DNA of 64,000 nt from Powellomyces hirtus (taxonomy: Eukaryota > Chytridiomycota > Chytridiomycetes > Spizellomycetales > Powellomycetaceae). The notes under the pieces were generated by a model. It was given only the letters and a program-made list of their open reading frames with translations, was not told the DNA's origin and searched no databases. Each line of letters opens with the position of its first letter. The stretch's first letter is position 1. Below, piece after piece: positions 10,657-20,173 of this stretch. The DNA lies in contig JAHLKG010000006.1 of assembly GCA_025526995.1 (NCBI GenBank), forward strand, positions 124,001 through 188,000, given 5' to 3'. A program made the translations under genes and the position numbers.

Positions 10657-10837
10657 TACAGTAGCGGCGTTACCGGTATGCTGTTTTACTGACGGTTCAT
10701 ATGCTCGCGTGACTGGCCTGGAGATGCGGCAACAGAACCTGAACGACAACAAAGGCTTATTGTTCATAGTAGTCCTAGTCCGGAAAACGAACCCTGACAT
10801 AACACTTTTACGATTTTTGTCATTGACGATTCAACCA

Positions 10838-10886
10838 TCTCAGTTAGTATATTGGCTAGTATCCCCGCCTGTCATTTGCGCGAGAG
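10838..10886 (+). pseudogene. 5' half of a split tRNA-Asp relic
   Basis: The segment starts TCTCAGT and continues TAGTATATTGGCTAGTATCC, CCCGC and CTGTCATT, matching the 5' half of the intact tRNA-Asp genes through the GTC anticodon. It ends in CGAGAG at 10881-10886 and then leaves tRNA similarity. Its acceptor strand TCTCAGT differs from that of the intact copies, and is exactly complementary to ACTGAGA at 11499-11505 in the downstream fragment. It is therefore read as half of one interrupted, diverged gene. Confidence 0.75.
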
Positions 10887-10969
10887 TTATGGATTGGCCG
10901 TTTTCAGGCGCAGGTACAACTTGAAGAGGACCACGAGGGAGGGGCCGACGAACTTGATGGAGAGCAAGC

Positions 10970-10977
10970 AAAAAAAA
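10970..10977 (-). terminator. Pol III terminator of tRNA-Asp copy 2
   Basis: A T8 run on the minus strand, 13 nt past the tRNA 3' end, in a flank resembling that of copy 1. Confidence 0.7.
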
Positions 10978-10989
10978 TCCCAAGGAAAG

Positions 10990-11071
10990 CTCCCAGGCCC
11001 GGAGTCGAACCGGGCTCTCCCGCGGACTGTTGAATGACAGGCGGGGATACTAGCCGATATACTACCTGGGA
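10990..11071 (-). tRNA. tRNA-Asp(GTC) with a 10-nt intron, copy 2
   Basis: The exon sequence is identical to copy 1 at 4536. The anticodon GTC lies at 11036-11038 (read on the minus strand). The intron, TTCAACAGTC (11025-11034), differs from that of copy 1 at two of ten positions. The 3' flank resembles copy 1 for about 30 nt while the 5' flank does not, so the duplication probably included the terminator. Confidence 0.92.
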
Positions 11072-11126
11072 TCGATGGACAAAGCACCTGTTTTTAACAA
11101 TTTGTCAATTTAATTGAGCGGCCTGG

Positions 11127-11203
11127 GCATTCTAATGCATGGCTCCCTCCGGTCGCAATGCATTTGAATGCTAAGCCACATCTCGCTGTCCGCGAGACTG
11201 TGC
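11127..11203 (+). repeat. Hairpin module, copy A
   Basis: Arms 11127-11143 and 11155-11171 are inverted repeats (17 nt, 3 mismatches) around the loop TCCCTCCGGTC. A shared tail follows, beginning TAAGCCACATCTCGCTGT and ending GACTGTGCC. The tail contains a smaller stem (TCTCGC/GCGAGA). It is a direct repeat of the module at 11381. Confidence 0.75.
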
Positions 11204-11380
11204 CCAGTTGTAGGTGTGCTGGCTAATGTAGTGGTCGGCCAATCACATCACCAGGGGGAGACTGGACCCCCAGCATTTTGGACCTCTTTCTGTTCCTTCT
11301 TTTTCTCTGAGAGATCAGCAAAGGCAAAGAGAATGGCACGCGAAATACGGTGCAAAGAGAAGAGACTGGAAGCGTTCCTT

Positions 11381-11459
11381 AGCATTCGAATGCATTGCTC
11401 CCTCCGGTCGCAATGCATTTAAATGCTAAGCCACGTCTCGCTGTCGCGAGACTGTGCCG
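11381..11459 (+). repeat. Hairpin module, copy B
   Basis: Arms 11381-11398 and 11410-11427 (18 nt, 2 mismatches) flank the same 11-nt loop as copy A. The tail continues to GACTGTGCC and includes a perfect small hairpin, TCTCGC-TGTC-GCGAGA. The module ends just upstream of the 3' half of the split tRNA. Confidence 0.75.
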
Positions 11460-11475
11460 GGTGTACCTCCTAACA

Positions 11476-11506
11476 CGAGAGCCGGGTTCGATTCCCGGAC
11501 TGAGAG
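11476..11506 (+). pseudogene. 3' half of a split tRNA-Asp relic
   Basis: CGAGAG is followed by a perfect T arm (CCGGG-TTCGATT-CCCGG, with an intact B box), then ACTGAGA and discriminator G. The acceptor strand pairs exactly with TCTCAGT at 10838-10844, not with any nearer sequence. A T6 run at 11511-11516 would still serve as a Pol III terminator, so this fragment may remain weakly transcribable. Confidence 0.75.
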
Positions 11507-12385
11507 TTTCTTTTTTGCTTTTTCCGCACAATACGGAAATAGGGCACAGTATTGTAGGAGAATAGGCGGCGAACAATCCCTATGTGTGCAAGGTATCGAT
11601 ATCGCTCGATCGCCATGTCTAGATTCCGCGTACATGGGCGACACGAAGACTGCAGAGGACCACTGCCGAGACTGCGGCAAATCTAGCGATTCGACGCTGT
11701 TGCGGGACGCTGAAGCGGTGGGAGCTGCTTTGAGCTTGCGACACAGGCAAGAGCCATGCCCGTATGCGGTCGGAGAGCGATGCGCTTGTTTGAAAAAACT
11801 GCTTTGGTTGATGATAGGATCCGGACAGGATGCAGCGGTACCGTTGGTAGAAGCGTTTTGGGGACATTGGCTGGTATGGATGCTGAGCCTGGATGCAGGA
11901 CCAGATGGCGGCGGCAGCAGCGTCACAATAGCAAGCATTGGCCAGGAGAATTAGATATTTACTATATATCTACTAATGTTCATGTCTTGCCCTACATATC
12001 GTGGGAGGTTAAAAGGAATCTTGGCAAGCACTGAGGAGCTTGGTTTTGTTGTGCAATATCATTGCACAAACCGCTGGAATGCCCATCTCAGGGGTACGCA
12101 CCGCGCGGGATGATACTTGCTTACGCGGATTTTCATTCGAAGAGGTAGAACACAAGTCCGGTGAATATGCTCGGGTGGGGGTTCATTTCGGGCATAAAGC
12201 CGTCGGGCGTGGGGACTGATCTCTCATTATCTTTCATGCCCACTGTGAGCGTCTATACGCATAAATGTCATGTTCGCAGATGGCAGCATCAATGGGGTAT
12301 AACAGATAATCGGGTTTTGTTACATACAATAGGGACATCACACGCATTCTGCAGGCAACAATGAATCTTTCGCTGGGTGGCTATG
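11507..12385. other. Intergenic, no gene supported
   Basis: Frames of 130-170 codons on both strands overlap completely and carry no domain; the minus-strand one begins inside the tRNA relic. I see nothing else definite. Confidence 0.5.
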
Positions 12386-13348
12386 TCACTTTTTCAGATA
12401 AGCCATCAATTCCTGTCTCTCGCGCTCCGCCTTCCGTGCATCCTTCTGCAACTGACTTAAAGTCGGTTGGTTCTTGCGTTGCTGCTGGCGGCTGTGAATA
12501 TCTTCAGCAGTGTACGATAATTGGTGCTTGGACTTGGTTGCAAGGCCAAGTCCTCTTTTATCGTTCTTGTAGGTGACCGAAACGGGTTGGAGCCGACCCT
12601 GCGATTCGGCGCCAAGTCCTGTGCCTGGTTGCCAGCCCGCCATCTGCAGGAGTTTGAACCCGACGCTGGACGCTGATACGCCGTAGTTGGACGGTTGTGC
12701 GGGGGTTGAAGAAGGGGTCTCCACCACGGCCTTTGCGAGCAGATGTGGGACGGACGTGAGATGCTGTGCATATGCGTCTTCTGACGGAAGTGAGACGTCA
12801 CAGGGTTCGCAGTGTCTGCTGTAATAGGATCGCAAAGCGCTTTCCGCATCGACATCCAATGACAGTGACAAGTCGTCACTGTCTGAGCCGGCTTTTTCTA
12901 CAGTGGTCGGCATGTCAGACAAGGACATTCTCGACGAGGCCGACGCAGCCTCTTCGTCGGTATCATAGATCACTATTGGACTTTCATGCGCTTCATCCTC
13001 ACTATCGACAATGATCGGTCCAGACCTATCACCACTCGTGCGCGGCCTGCTGACAGACTTGGTCTGGGGCGCTGCATTTCGACTCTGTCGTGAAGGGTGT
13101 GCCGACAGGACAGATCGGTATATCTCGGCAGCAGAGGGGCCTTGCTCTATTGGGTCCTCAGGTTGCTGAGTGGGTGGCCTGGCAGGCTGCGCGGGCACAA
13201 AGCTCAACGGGTCTCGGCCAGTGATGGATCTGTAGTGACTCCAAAGCGGTTGGCCGCTATGTGGGTGGGCGAGAGATTGTTGCACTCCTGATTGTTCTTC
13301 GTCGTCGGAGAGAAGGGTCAGATCTATCACCTCCATTCCGTGGGTCAT
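12386..13348 (-). CDS. G-patch protein with a C2H2-type finger (GPANK1-like)
   Basis: A single-exon protein of 320 aa. Near residues 180-205 a CEPCDVS...QHLTSVPH segment has the spacing of a U1/matrin-type C2H2 zinc finger. A G-patch domain follows at about 225-270: GFKLLQMAGWQPGTGLGAES, then QGRLQPVSVTYK and KRGLGL. A basic coiled tail rich in Gln, Arg and Lys ends the protein. Finger plus G-patch in this order resembles animal GPANK1 without its ankyrin repeats. G-patch proteins usually bind and stimulate DEAH-box helicases in RNA metabolism; a nuclear RNA-processing role is inferred. Three hydrophobic-acidic runs, VIDLTLLSDDEE, IIVDSEDE and IVIYDTDEE, look like SUMO-interacting motifs. A second start at codon 5 (MEVIDL) is possible. 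Confidence 0.85.
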   Translation of the reverse strand: MTHGMEVIDLTLLSDDEEQSGVQQSLAHPHSGQPLWSHYRSITGRDPLSFVPAQPARPPTQQPEDPIEQGPSAAEIYRSVLSAHPSRQSRNAAPQTKSVSRPRTSGDRSGPIIVDSEDEAHESPIVIYDTDEEAASASSRMSLSDMPTTVEKAGSDSDDLSLSLDVDAESALRSYYSRHCEPCDVSLPSEDAYAQHLTSVPHLLAKAVVETPSSTPAQPSNYGVSASSVGFKLLQMAGWQPGTGLGAESQGRLQPVSVTYKNDKRGLGLATKSKHQLSYTAEDIHSRQQQRKNQPTLSQLQKDARKAERERQELMAYLKK

Positions 13349-14247
13349 TCAGAGGGGGTGTAGTGCACGTCCGCCCATTCTCGTAGCTGTGTGTATTTAT
13401 CGTAAATTACCGTATTTGAAAACCCGGAATGCCGTGGGAACATTGGGGGACAGTCTTTTTACGCGTTGCAGCAGTCACTGAGCGGCGGAAATGATGGCGC
13501 AAGGCAGGCACCATATACATTCTGGAGTCGACCTCCCCAGACCCACTTATGCAACGGAAAGAAGGGAAGTTTGTTCGTGCAAGTCCCCTCCTTCTTGTGG
13601 GTACGTTGAGCCCAAAGTCCGACACACACCCCGGTCTAGATATAGCATCGCGCAGTGGCCGCCATCTTTCCTTGTCCTGCAATGAATGAGAAGAAAGACG
13701 CATGTGACAAGGGAGGCAGGGAGGAGGGGAGTCATGTGGCGTCACGTGGGTGTGCAAGCAACGTGCTCATCCACACACTCTTGCCTTGCAGGGCCGGCGT
13801 GTCTACGAACTACAACGATACTCCCATCTGAACAGTGAGAAGTGTGGTTCGAGTCAGCGACACGCGGCGATGAATGTCCCAAATGTAGGAGGCAAGCGAG
13901 AGGAGCTAGATGTAGGATGGGGCGCGTGACAAGATCTTTCTCTTTGAAGAAAGTCCTTCAATAATTTCATGTTCAGATCCGCGCGTGCAAGTTGTGCAAC
14001 TGCAAACGCTAATAGAAAGGTATCAATCATCAGCATCATCAGCATCGTCTTCAAATCAAGCAAGATAGACCCCGGGTTTGCGCCGTGTGCGAGTCGTGTG
14101 ACTAGCATTTTCCACCCCCCACGGCAGACCACCCGCCAACTCCCCCCTGCAACCCCCACCCCCATCTCCCTGCCCCCACTTTATCCTAGCCTGCATCTGA
14201 CTGTTCCGAATCCCCATAGCATACTGTATACTCTCTCTACCCCACAA
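13349..14247. other. Intergenic, no gene supported
   Basis: This separates the divergently transcribed G-patch gene and the acyl-CoA dehydrogenase gene, so it probably contains both promoters. A C-rich run at about 14110-14180 lies just upstream of the dehydrogenase ATG. No gene is supported. Confidence 0.5.
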
Positions 14248-16805
14248 ATGACATTCTACACGGCGGAAGACGTCTCCTCGCACAGATCCGAAAAGGACGG
14301 CGTTTGGGTACGGAATGCTGTCTCCACTTTGCATGTTCCCACGCGTTCAAAGCTAACGGACAATCTCGCGCGCAAACTTCTGCTACATAGATCATTGTCC
14401 ACGGCAAGGTAACAATTCTCCAGGAGCAACGGAATCTGTCACGTCCCGTTCTCTCCTTGTGCTCGGCCCTGATGGCGCGACGCGCAGACCCTTTGTTGCG
14501 CCCCGTGCTCATCGTCTTGGCCCTCTCCCCTCTGCCCGCCCTTTGATAGGTCTACGATGTGACCCCTTTCCTGGATGAACATCCTGGAGGCAAAAAGATT
14601 CTTCTCAAATCCGCCGGAACCGATGCCACAAAGCAGTTTGACCAGTTCCATAACAAGGCCATCTTGGACAAATGGGGTCCCAAATTCTACAAGGGCGACA
14701 TTGGCACCGGTCTTGAAAAGACGGATGGCAAGGACGAGGCCGCTGAGGAGCAGCCTCTTGCGGGTCTGGAGGAAGGAGAGGCCTTTGGTGACTTGGTGCC
14801 TTTTGGTGACCCGAGTTGGTACCAGGTATGTGTGACCTAGCACGACACCTAGAAGAAATTGAAGGAAACGAGGCGGCAAAAGTGGAGTGTGAATTCAGCG
14901 ACACTGAGCGGAGCGCATCGGCGTTTACTTCCGATTGCAAGCTCCGGGGCCTTATGTCGCAAGGGGAGCAGGGCGAGTTTCTCTCAGTGGGAAGTGCCTT
15001 CTGGTTGGCAAATACAATGCGGATATCCTCGCGCGGGCGGATGCTGATGTGCCGCGCAAACGGGGCAGATATCTCGCCGCTCTTTCTATTCACGAAGCTT
15101 GCTTACCTGTTTTTGTTCTTCTTTGAATGTTTCAAGGACTGGGCTTCGCCTTATTACAACGATTCTCACCGCCGAGTTCGGGCCGAGATGCGCGCCTTTG
15201 TGGAGAAGGAAATCATGGGCAACTGCTTCGAGTGGGATGAAGCCAAACAGATCCCCAAGGAACTGTTCATCAAAGCTGCCAAGGCCGGTATTCTCGGCGG
15301 TATCGCTGGAAGCCCATGGCCGACAAAATACGTGGAACGAGGACCCATCGGGGGCGTAAAGCCCGAAGGTGGGTATTTGAACCAATTCCTCGGATGCCGC
15401 ACATTGCCCCTCCTCATCATTGTATTGTGCAGAATTTGACTCGTTCCATGAATTTATCATCTGCGACGAGCTGTCCCGATGTGGTTCAGGTGGTGTCCTT
15501 TGGGGACTGATTGGTGGTCTCGGAATCGGTCTCCCGCCTGTCTTGCACTTTGGTTCCGACTACCTCAAAGACAAGGTCGTTCGCGAATGCCTTGCTGGAA
15601 CCAAGAATATTTGCTTGGCAATCACCGAACCCGCTGCTGGTTCCGATGTTGCTAACCTAACGACTACTGCTAAGAAGACAGCCGATGGCAAGCACTACAT
15701 CGTAAGATCCTGCATTTGACCATGTACATGGATCCCATCGCACGCCGCTCACCCACAATGTCACTCTCAAAGCTCAACGGTGAAAAGAAGTGGATCACCA
15801 ACGGCACTTTCAGTGATTACTTTACCGTGGCTTGGTACGTCGAATAACACGAGGTTTCCGATGTGTGAGACATGACAGCATTCTAACCAATCAAATGCAA
15901 ACAGCCGTACTGGAGAGGCTGGCATGAACGGAGTTTCCCTTCTGCTCGTCGAGCGGACCATGCCCGGTGTGACTACCCGGCACATGCCCTGCATGGGTGT
16001 GTGGGCGTCCGGAACGTCCTACATTACTTTCGAGGACGTGAAGGTTCCCGTGGAGAACATCATTGGCAAAGAAAACAAGGGTTTCAAGGTGATTTTCAAA
16101 ATCACTGTGTTTCACTAGTCAAGCGCACCTCCAGCTCATTCATTATGCGGTCAGGCCATCATGTACAACTTCAACCACGAGCGCATGGGTATTTGCATCC
16201 AAGCCACACGTTTCGCTCGCGTTTGTGTCGAAGAAAGCATGAAATACGCGTGCGTGTTGCCAACATAATCTTCCGTTGGCTGCCAGAATGGTTGTATTGA
16301 TTGCCCTCATCTCGCCTTTTTAGTCACAAGCGAAAGACCTTTGGCAAGAAGCTCATTGATCACCCTGTCATTCGCAACAAGCTCGGCCACATGGTCCGTA
16401 TGGTCGAGGCCACGCACGCCTGGATGGAAAGCCTCATTTACCAAACCAAGACGATGCCTGCCGATCTTCAAATGCTTAAGTTGGGTGGTCCCATCGCTCT
16501 TCTGAAAGTCCAGGCCACACAGACAATGGAGTACTGCGCCCGCGAAGCTGCTCAGATCTTTGGTGGTCTTTCTTACAGCCGTGGCGGACAAGGGGAGAAG
16601 ATCGAGCGATTGTACCGTGAAGTTCGCGGTAAGCATTGCATCCCTGTCTTCTTTGTTTGTCCTATATCACCATACTGACATGACTGTTGTTCTGCCGACC
16701 AATCAAATAGCTTACGCGATTCCTGGAGGCTCCGAGGAGATTATGATTGACCTGGGCATCCGGCAATCGGTCAAGGTTGCGCAGTTGAGCGGGGCCAAAC
16801 TCTGA
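14248..16805 (+). CDS. Cytochrome b5-acyl-CoA dehydrogenase fusion
   Basis: Ten exons join in frame to 531 aa: 14248-14307, 14391-14408, 14550-14825, 15137-15368, 15433-15701, 15773-15834, 15905-16088, 16155-16249, 16324-16628, 16711-16805. The N-terminal 90 residues are a cytochrome b5 domain with the haem-ligand motif LDEHPGGKK. The acyl-CoA dehydrogenase part follows: AITEPAAGSD and GEKKWITNG (FAD and substrate-binding motifs), the KTFGKKLIDHPVIRNKL helix, then AQIFGG and the C-terminal RDIQ-like AYAIPGGSEEIMIDLGIRQ. The final GGSEEIMIDLG carries the glutamate position typical of the family. It should oxidise an acyl-CoA thioester, with b5 possibly shuttling electrons. Such fusions are known in fungi. 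Exon 2 is only 18 nt. No obvious mitochondrial or PTS1 signal (ends GAKL). Confidence 0.93.
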
Positions 16806-17806
16806 ACTCTTACGCGCTTCATACATTTTGTCTAGCCGCTCTCTTCCTCTTACCTCTTTCTGGTTTCCGCCGCTTTACTTTTGTACTTACTGGATGATAA
16901 AGATTACAATGTCTCGTCGACACACCATCATCAGTCCCATCCGCTGTCGAAGGTGGACCGCGCGTACGTTATCAGCTCCTTCCCGTCGCTGGCCCTTTCC
17001 TTATCCAACGGCGCCCGGCTGCTTAAGTCAAAGATTAGCGTCAACAGCACAAATTGAGGATGATTTTTAGGCAACGCTTGCAGAATCTGATGACTTGAGG
17101 TAAACCCATAGCTCCCCCCGCCACCGATCGCCCGTCTAGTTGGAAAAATAATGAACTTCAAGCTGAGCACCGGCGATCGTGCGTAGCATCAGACGCGCAC
17201 AGAAAAAAAAAAGCCAGAACAAGCAATTAGCCCGTCTGTTCCCAACTTGAACCTGAAGCCGATTCTTTCTACAAGGTACAGGTACAGTATTCTACGCGTC
17301 ACGCGGACATTCTTCCACACTGGCAAACCCAGACAAAAGCCTGAAAGGTCGCAGCGCTGGTTGCACTGTCACGTACAACCGTGTTACCACTGGCTGAAAG
17401 CGTTCTTCCACTATCCCGTAGTCATCATCATGATCAGGGCGGTGAACGCGTGGGCAGGGAGGCTGTCAAAAAAGCGCCGATGATCGGGCTAGGCGCGACG
17501 CGTTCTCACACCTCCAAAAAAATTGTCTCGAAGCGACACAACTGCGAACGCCGGTTCCATTAAAACAGACCTTCTACGGCTGGCTTTGGTGGTGTTCTTC
17601 GGGGAACTTGCCCCTCACCCGGTCCCGCCGCCTTGCCACAGCGGGCGTTGTTTTGCCTATCGCTGCCGCCCTGGCTGGTCGGGCTGAGACCGTGGTCTAC
17701 CATGGCCCAGTCCGCGCCGCGCCGTGGAGAGGTTGGGTTGTTGCGCAATGCAGCCCTGTCAGCGGAAATCCGCTTGCGATAACAGGCACTACCAAAAACC
17801 GGGCAG
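16806..17806. other. Intergenic, no gene supported
   Basis: Nothing coding is convincing. The last 100 nt form the promoter of the S41 peptidase gene. Confidence 0.5.
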
Positions 17807-17813
17807 TATAAAA
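17807..17813 (+). promoter_or_regulatory. TATA box of the S41 peptidase gene
   Basis: TATAAAA lies 108 nt upstream of the ATG at 17915. A pyrimidine-rich leader (CTTCCTTACCTCTTCCC) lies between, a layout typical of strongly expressed fungal genes. Confidence 0.7.
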
Positions 17814-17914
17814 CGAGGCGTCAGGGTGCACCTACCCACCTTTTTTGAACTTCTGTACCGGTTAGCAGTCTATACCTTCCTTACCTCTTCCCGTCTTTTT
17901 TGTGTTGCTCCACA

Positions 17915-20173
17915 ATGCACCTCAAATCAGCTTGCATCGCTGCGTTCGCCGTCTTGTCGGGTGTGCAGGCCGCCCCGACCGGCAGCAGCAGCGTCGATTT
18001 CTGCCAGCTCGCCGCTCAGCAGGGCAACGTGCAGCTCAACACCACGGGCTGGATTGACTACCACAACGCCGTCGGCTGCATCACCTCCTTCCCGCTCAAC
18101 AAGGCCATCCGCGATGCCACCCTCGACACTGTCGAAAAAACCATTCTCGGCCAGTACTCGTTCACGGACATGGCTGCCGTCGCGTCCACCATCGATAAAG
18201 CCCAATGGGACCTGCAGGACATTGACCTCCCGAAAGCCATGAAGGCCGCCTACAAGAAAAACTACGCGACCGATAAAGAGTTCCATGATGAACTCACCAT
18301 CCTCCTCCGTCAGCTGGGTGATGCTCACACCGGATACCGCCATGCGGGCTACCACGCGACGTTTGCGTTCTACCAACCGTGGGGCTTTGACGTGATTGTC
18401 GACTCCAAGACCCATGAACAGTACGTCAAGCTCGCAGCTGAGAGCCCCGTCGCAGCTGGACTCGGCCCAGCCGTTGCGGCGGACTTTTACGCCAAAGTCG
18501 CCAAAGCGATCGGCCGCGACCCCAAGGAACTCGTGGGCTGGAAGGTGCTTGAGATTGACGGCCACCACCCCATTAAATACGTTGAGAAATGGGCCGACAC
18601 CAAAGTCGGACTCGCCAAGGCCGCTAACCAGCGCTTCAACGTCGCGACCGGCCGCATCACGGTGCAAAAGAATGGCGATATCGCCAAATCTTTCGGAACC
18701 ATCACCGTCAACTCTAACATGGAAGCCCCCGAACAACCCCACCGCAAACTCAAACTCCAGTCCCCCGACGGATCCGAGACCGTCACCGTCGACGCCCCCT
18801 GGATCGCCCGTCATCGCCTCGGCGCCTCCACTCCGGTGTACACCGACAAGCAGTCCTTCTACACCAACATCTGCCTCGCCCCTCCTAAAGAGAAGGAACT
18901 CAAGAAACGATCCCTGACTGCGCAAACCGCCGCTGGATTCGATTTCTACGAAGAACAGCTCGAACAGGCCGTCACCCTCCTCCCCAACACCACCTTCCCC
19001 ACCAATATTGCCAACGCGTTCGGAAACGGATACCCCAAGATCCTCAAAGCCGGCGATTGGGGCTCGTACTCGCTCCTCACCCCCGAGATCGGAGTCACTT
19101 CCCTTCCCACATTCTCCTCCGACGACCCCTCTGGCCCGTTCGGACCCGTCGCCCAGGCCTGTCTCGCCACCCTCGCGGACAAGGAAGCCACCGCCAACAT
19201 TGGAACCGGTGGCCCCGCCGGCCCGCGCTTCTACTGCTTCATCAAAGAAATCCACGAGGGGCTCTCCATCCTCAAAAAAGCCGGTGCCAAAAAAGTCATC
19301 CTCGACTGGACCAACAATGGCGGCGGTTGGGGCGACCTTGGCTTTGCCTACATTGCCGTCATGTTCCCGGGCGTCGAACGCGACGTTGCGTCCTTCCGCA
19401 TGACCCCGCTCTTCACCAAACTCATCGCAAAGGCCTTTGAACTCGACCGTAATGAAACGACACCCCTCACCATGTTTGGACCCGCCAACTTCCTCGACCC
19501 GAAAACCGCCCGCGCGCCGCTCCCCACCGACGTCGACCGCTTCTTCCTCGACCCCAAAGCCGGCCGGTACGAAACCTACGGCCCCTACACCTCCCGCTAC
19601 TCAAACCTCATCAACATTGTGGACGGAGGCGCCATGTTCAACCAAGAATTGCCCCACAACGTCTGGGCCGCAACGGGAATCAAGAAACCTACCGAACCCA
19701 TGTGGGACCCCAAAAACGTCATGCTCCTCACCAACGGCTTCTGTGGATCCACCTGCGCCCACGCTGCCCGCGTCGCCGTCGACCACGTCGGAATCCGATC
19801 GACCGTCAAGGGCGGCACAGCCGGCTCCAAACCCTTCCCCTTCTCCGCCTTCCCCGGCGGCAACGTGGTCGACATTGAACAAATCTTCTCGGACCCCACA
19901 AAGATCGACATGGCCAACGACCCGCTCACCCCGCAGCCCTTTGACGCCAACATTGCCCTCTTCCGCGTCAACGCCGGCGTAGGCTACTCGGCGAGAACCG
20001 ACCTCCCCGCCGAATACGCGTACAAACCCGCGGACTGCAGGATCGATATCACCGAGTCCACCATCTTCCCGGCAAACGCGTGGTTGGAGGCCGCAAAGAC
20101 CTTTGACGGATGTCAGGGACAGACCCACCCCCCTACACCCCCAAAGTGCCACCCCAAGAAACCCCACTACTAG
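17915..20173 (+). CDS. Secreted S41-family peptidase-like protein
   Basis: A single exon of 752 aa. Residues 1-19 (MHLKSACIAAFAVLSGVQA) are a signal peptide; the upstream in-frame ATG at 17900 only adds CCST. An N-terminal region with a LGDAHTGYRH segment precedes a central LTILLRQL helix. The C-terminal catalytic part contains KKVILDWTNNGGGWGDLGFA and, around residues 605-615, LTNGFCGSTCAHAA, where Ser612 occupies the S41 nucleophile position. The family cleaves proteins, and fungal members are secreted. The tail PPTPPKCHPKKPHY follows the catalytic part. Codon use is strongly C-ending, unlike most neighbours, suggesting high expression; this also creates a 442-codon antisense frame. The Ser is clear, but I cannot place the general-base residue with certainty. 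Confidence 0.88.
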   Translation: MHLKSACIAAFAVLSGVQAAPTGSSSVDFCQLAAQQGNVQLNTTGWIDYHNAVGCITSFPLNKAIRDATLDTVEKTILGQYSFTDMAAVASTIDKAQWDLQDIDLPKAMKAAYKKNYATDKEFHDELTILLRQLGDAHTGYRHAGYHATFAFYQPWGFDVIVDSKTHEQYVKLAAESPVAAGLGPAVAADFYAKVAKAIGRDPKELVGWKVLEIDGHHPIKYVEKWADTKVGLAKAANQRFNVATGRITVQKNGDIAKSFGTITVNSNMEAPEQPHRKLKLQSPDGSETVTVDAPWIARHRLGASTPVYTDKQSFYTNICLAPPKEKELKKRSLTAQTAAGFDFYEEQLEQAVTLLPNTTFPTNIANAFGNGYPKILKAGDWGSYSLLTPEIGVTSLPTFSSDDPSGPFGPVAQACLATLADKEATANIGTGGPAGPRFYCFIKEIHEGLSILKKAGAKKVILDWTNNGGGWGDLGFAYIAVMFPGVERDVASFRMTPLFTKLIAKAFELDRNETTPLTMFGPANFLDPKTARAPLPTDVDRFFLDPKAGRYETYGPYTSRYSNLINIVDGGAMFNQELPHNVWAATGIKKPTEPMWDPKNVMLLTNGFCGSTCAHAARVAVDHVGIRSTVKGGTAGSKPFPFSAFPGGNVVDIEQIFSDPTKIDMANDPLTPQPFDANIALFRVNAGVGYSARTDLPAEYAYKPADCRIDITESTIFPANAWLEAAKTFDGCQGQTHPPTPPKCHPKKPHY

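Larger units (their letters stand above)
10887..11475. mobile_element. 589-bp segment inserted into a tRNA-Asp relic
   Basis: The 6-bp sequence CGAGAG occurs on both sides (10881-10886 and 11476-11481), as expected for a target-site duplication. Removing the segment plus one CGAGAG copy rejoins the tRNA halves. The segment itself carries an intact tRNA-Asp on the opposite strand at its left and two hairpin modules at its right. No terminal inverted repeats or transposase are visible, so its class is unknown; a templated repair insertion is an alternative. Confidence 0.5.

Noticed and set aside
11426..11938. 170-codon minus-strand frame containing ESNPALVLGG
   Set aside because: That peptide is the translation of a tRNA T arm (the relic at 11476-11506); such frames are common artefacts.
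14826..15136. A missing exon within the 311-nt dehydrogenase intron
   Set aside because: The flanking exons join to SWYQ-DWASPYYNDSH, which is continuous with the family, so no exon is needed.
17927..19255. 442-codon minus-strand frame
   Set aside because: Antisense of the S41 peptidase, opened by its strong C-ending codon bias; it has no signal peptide or domain.
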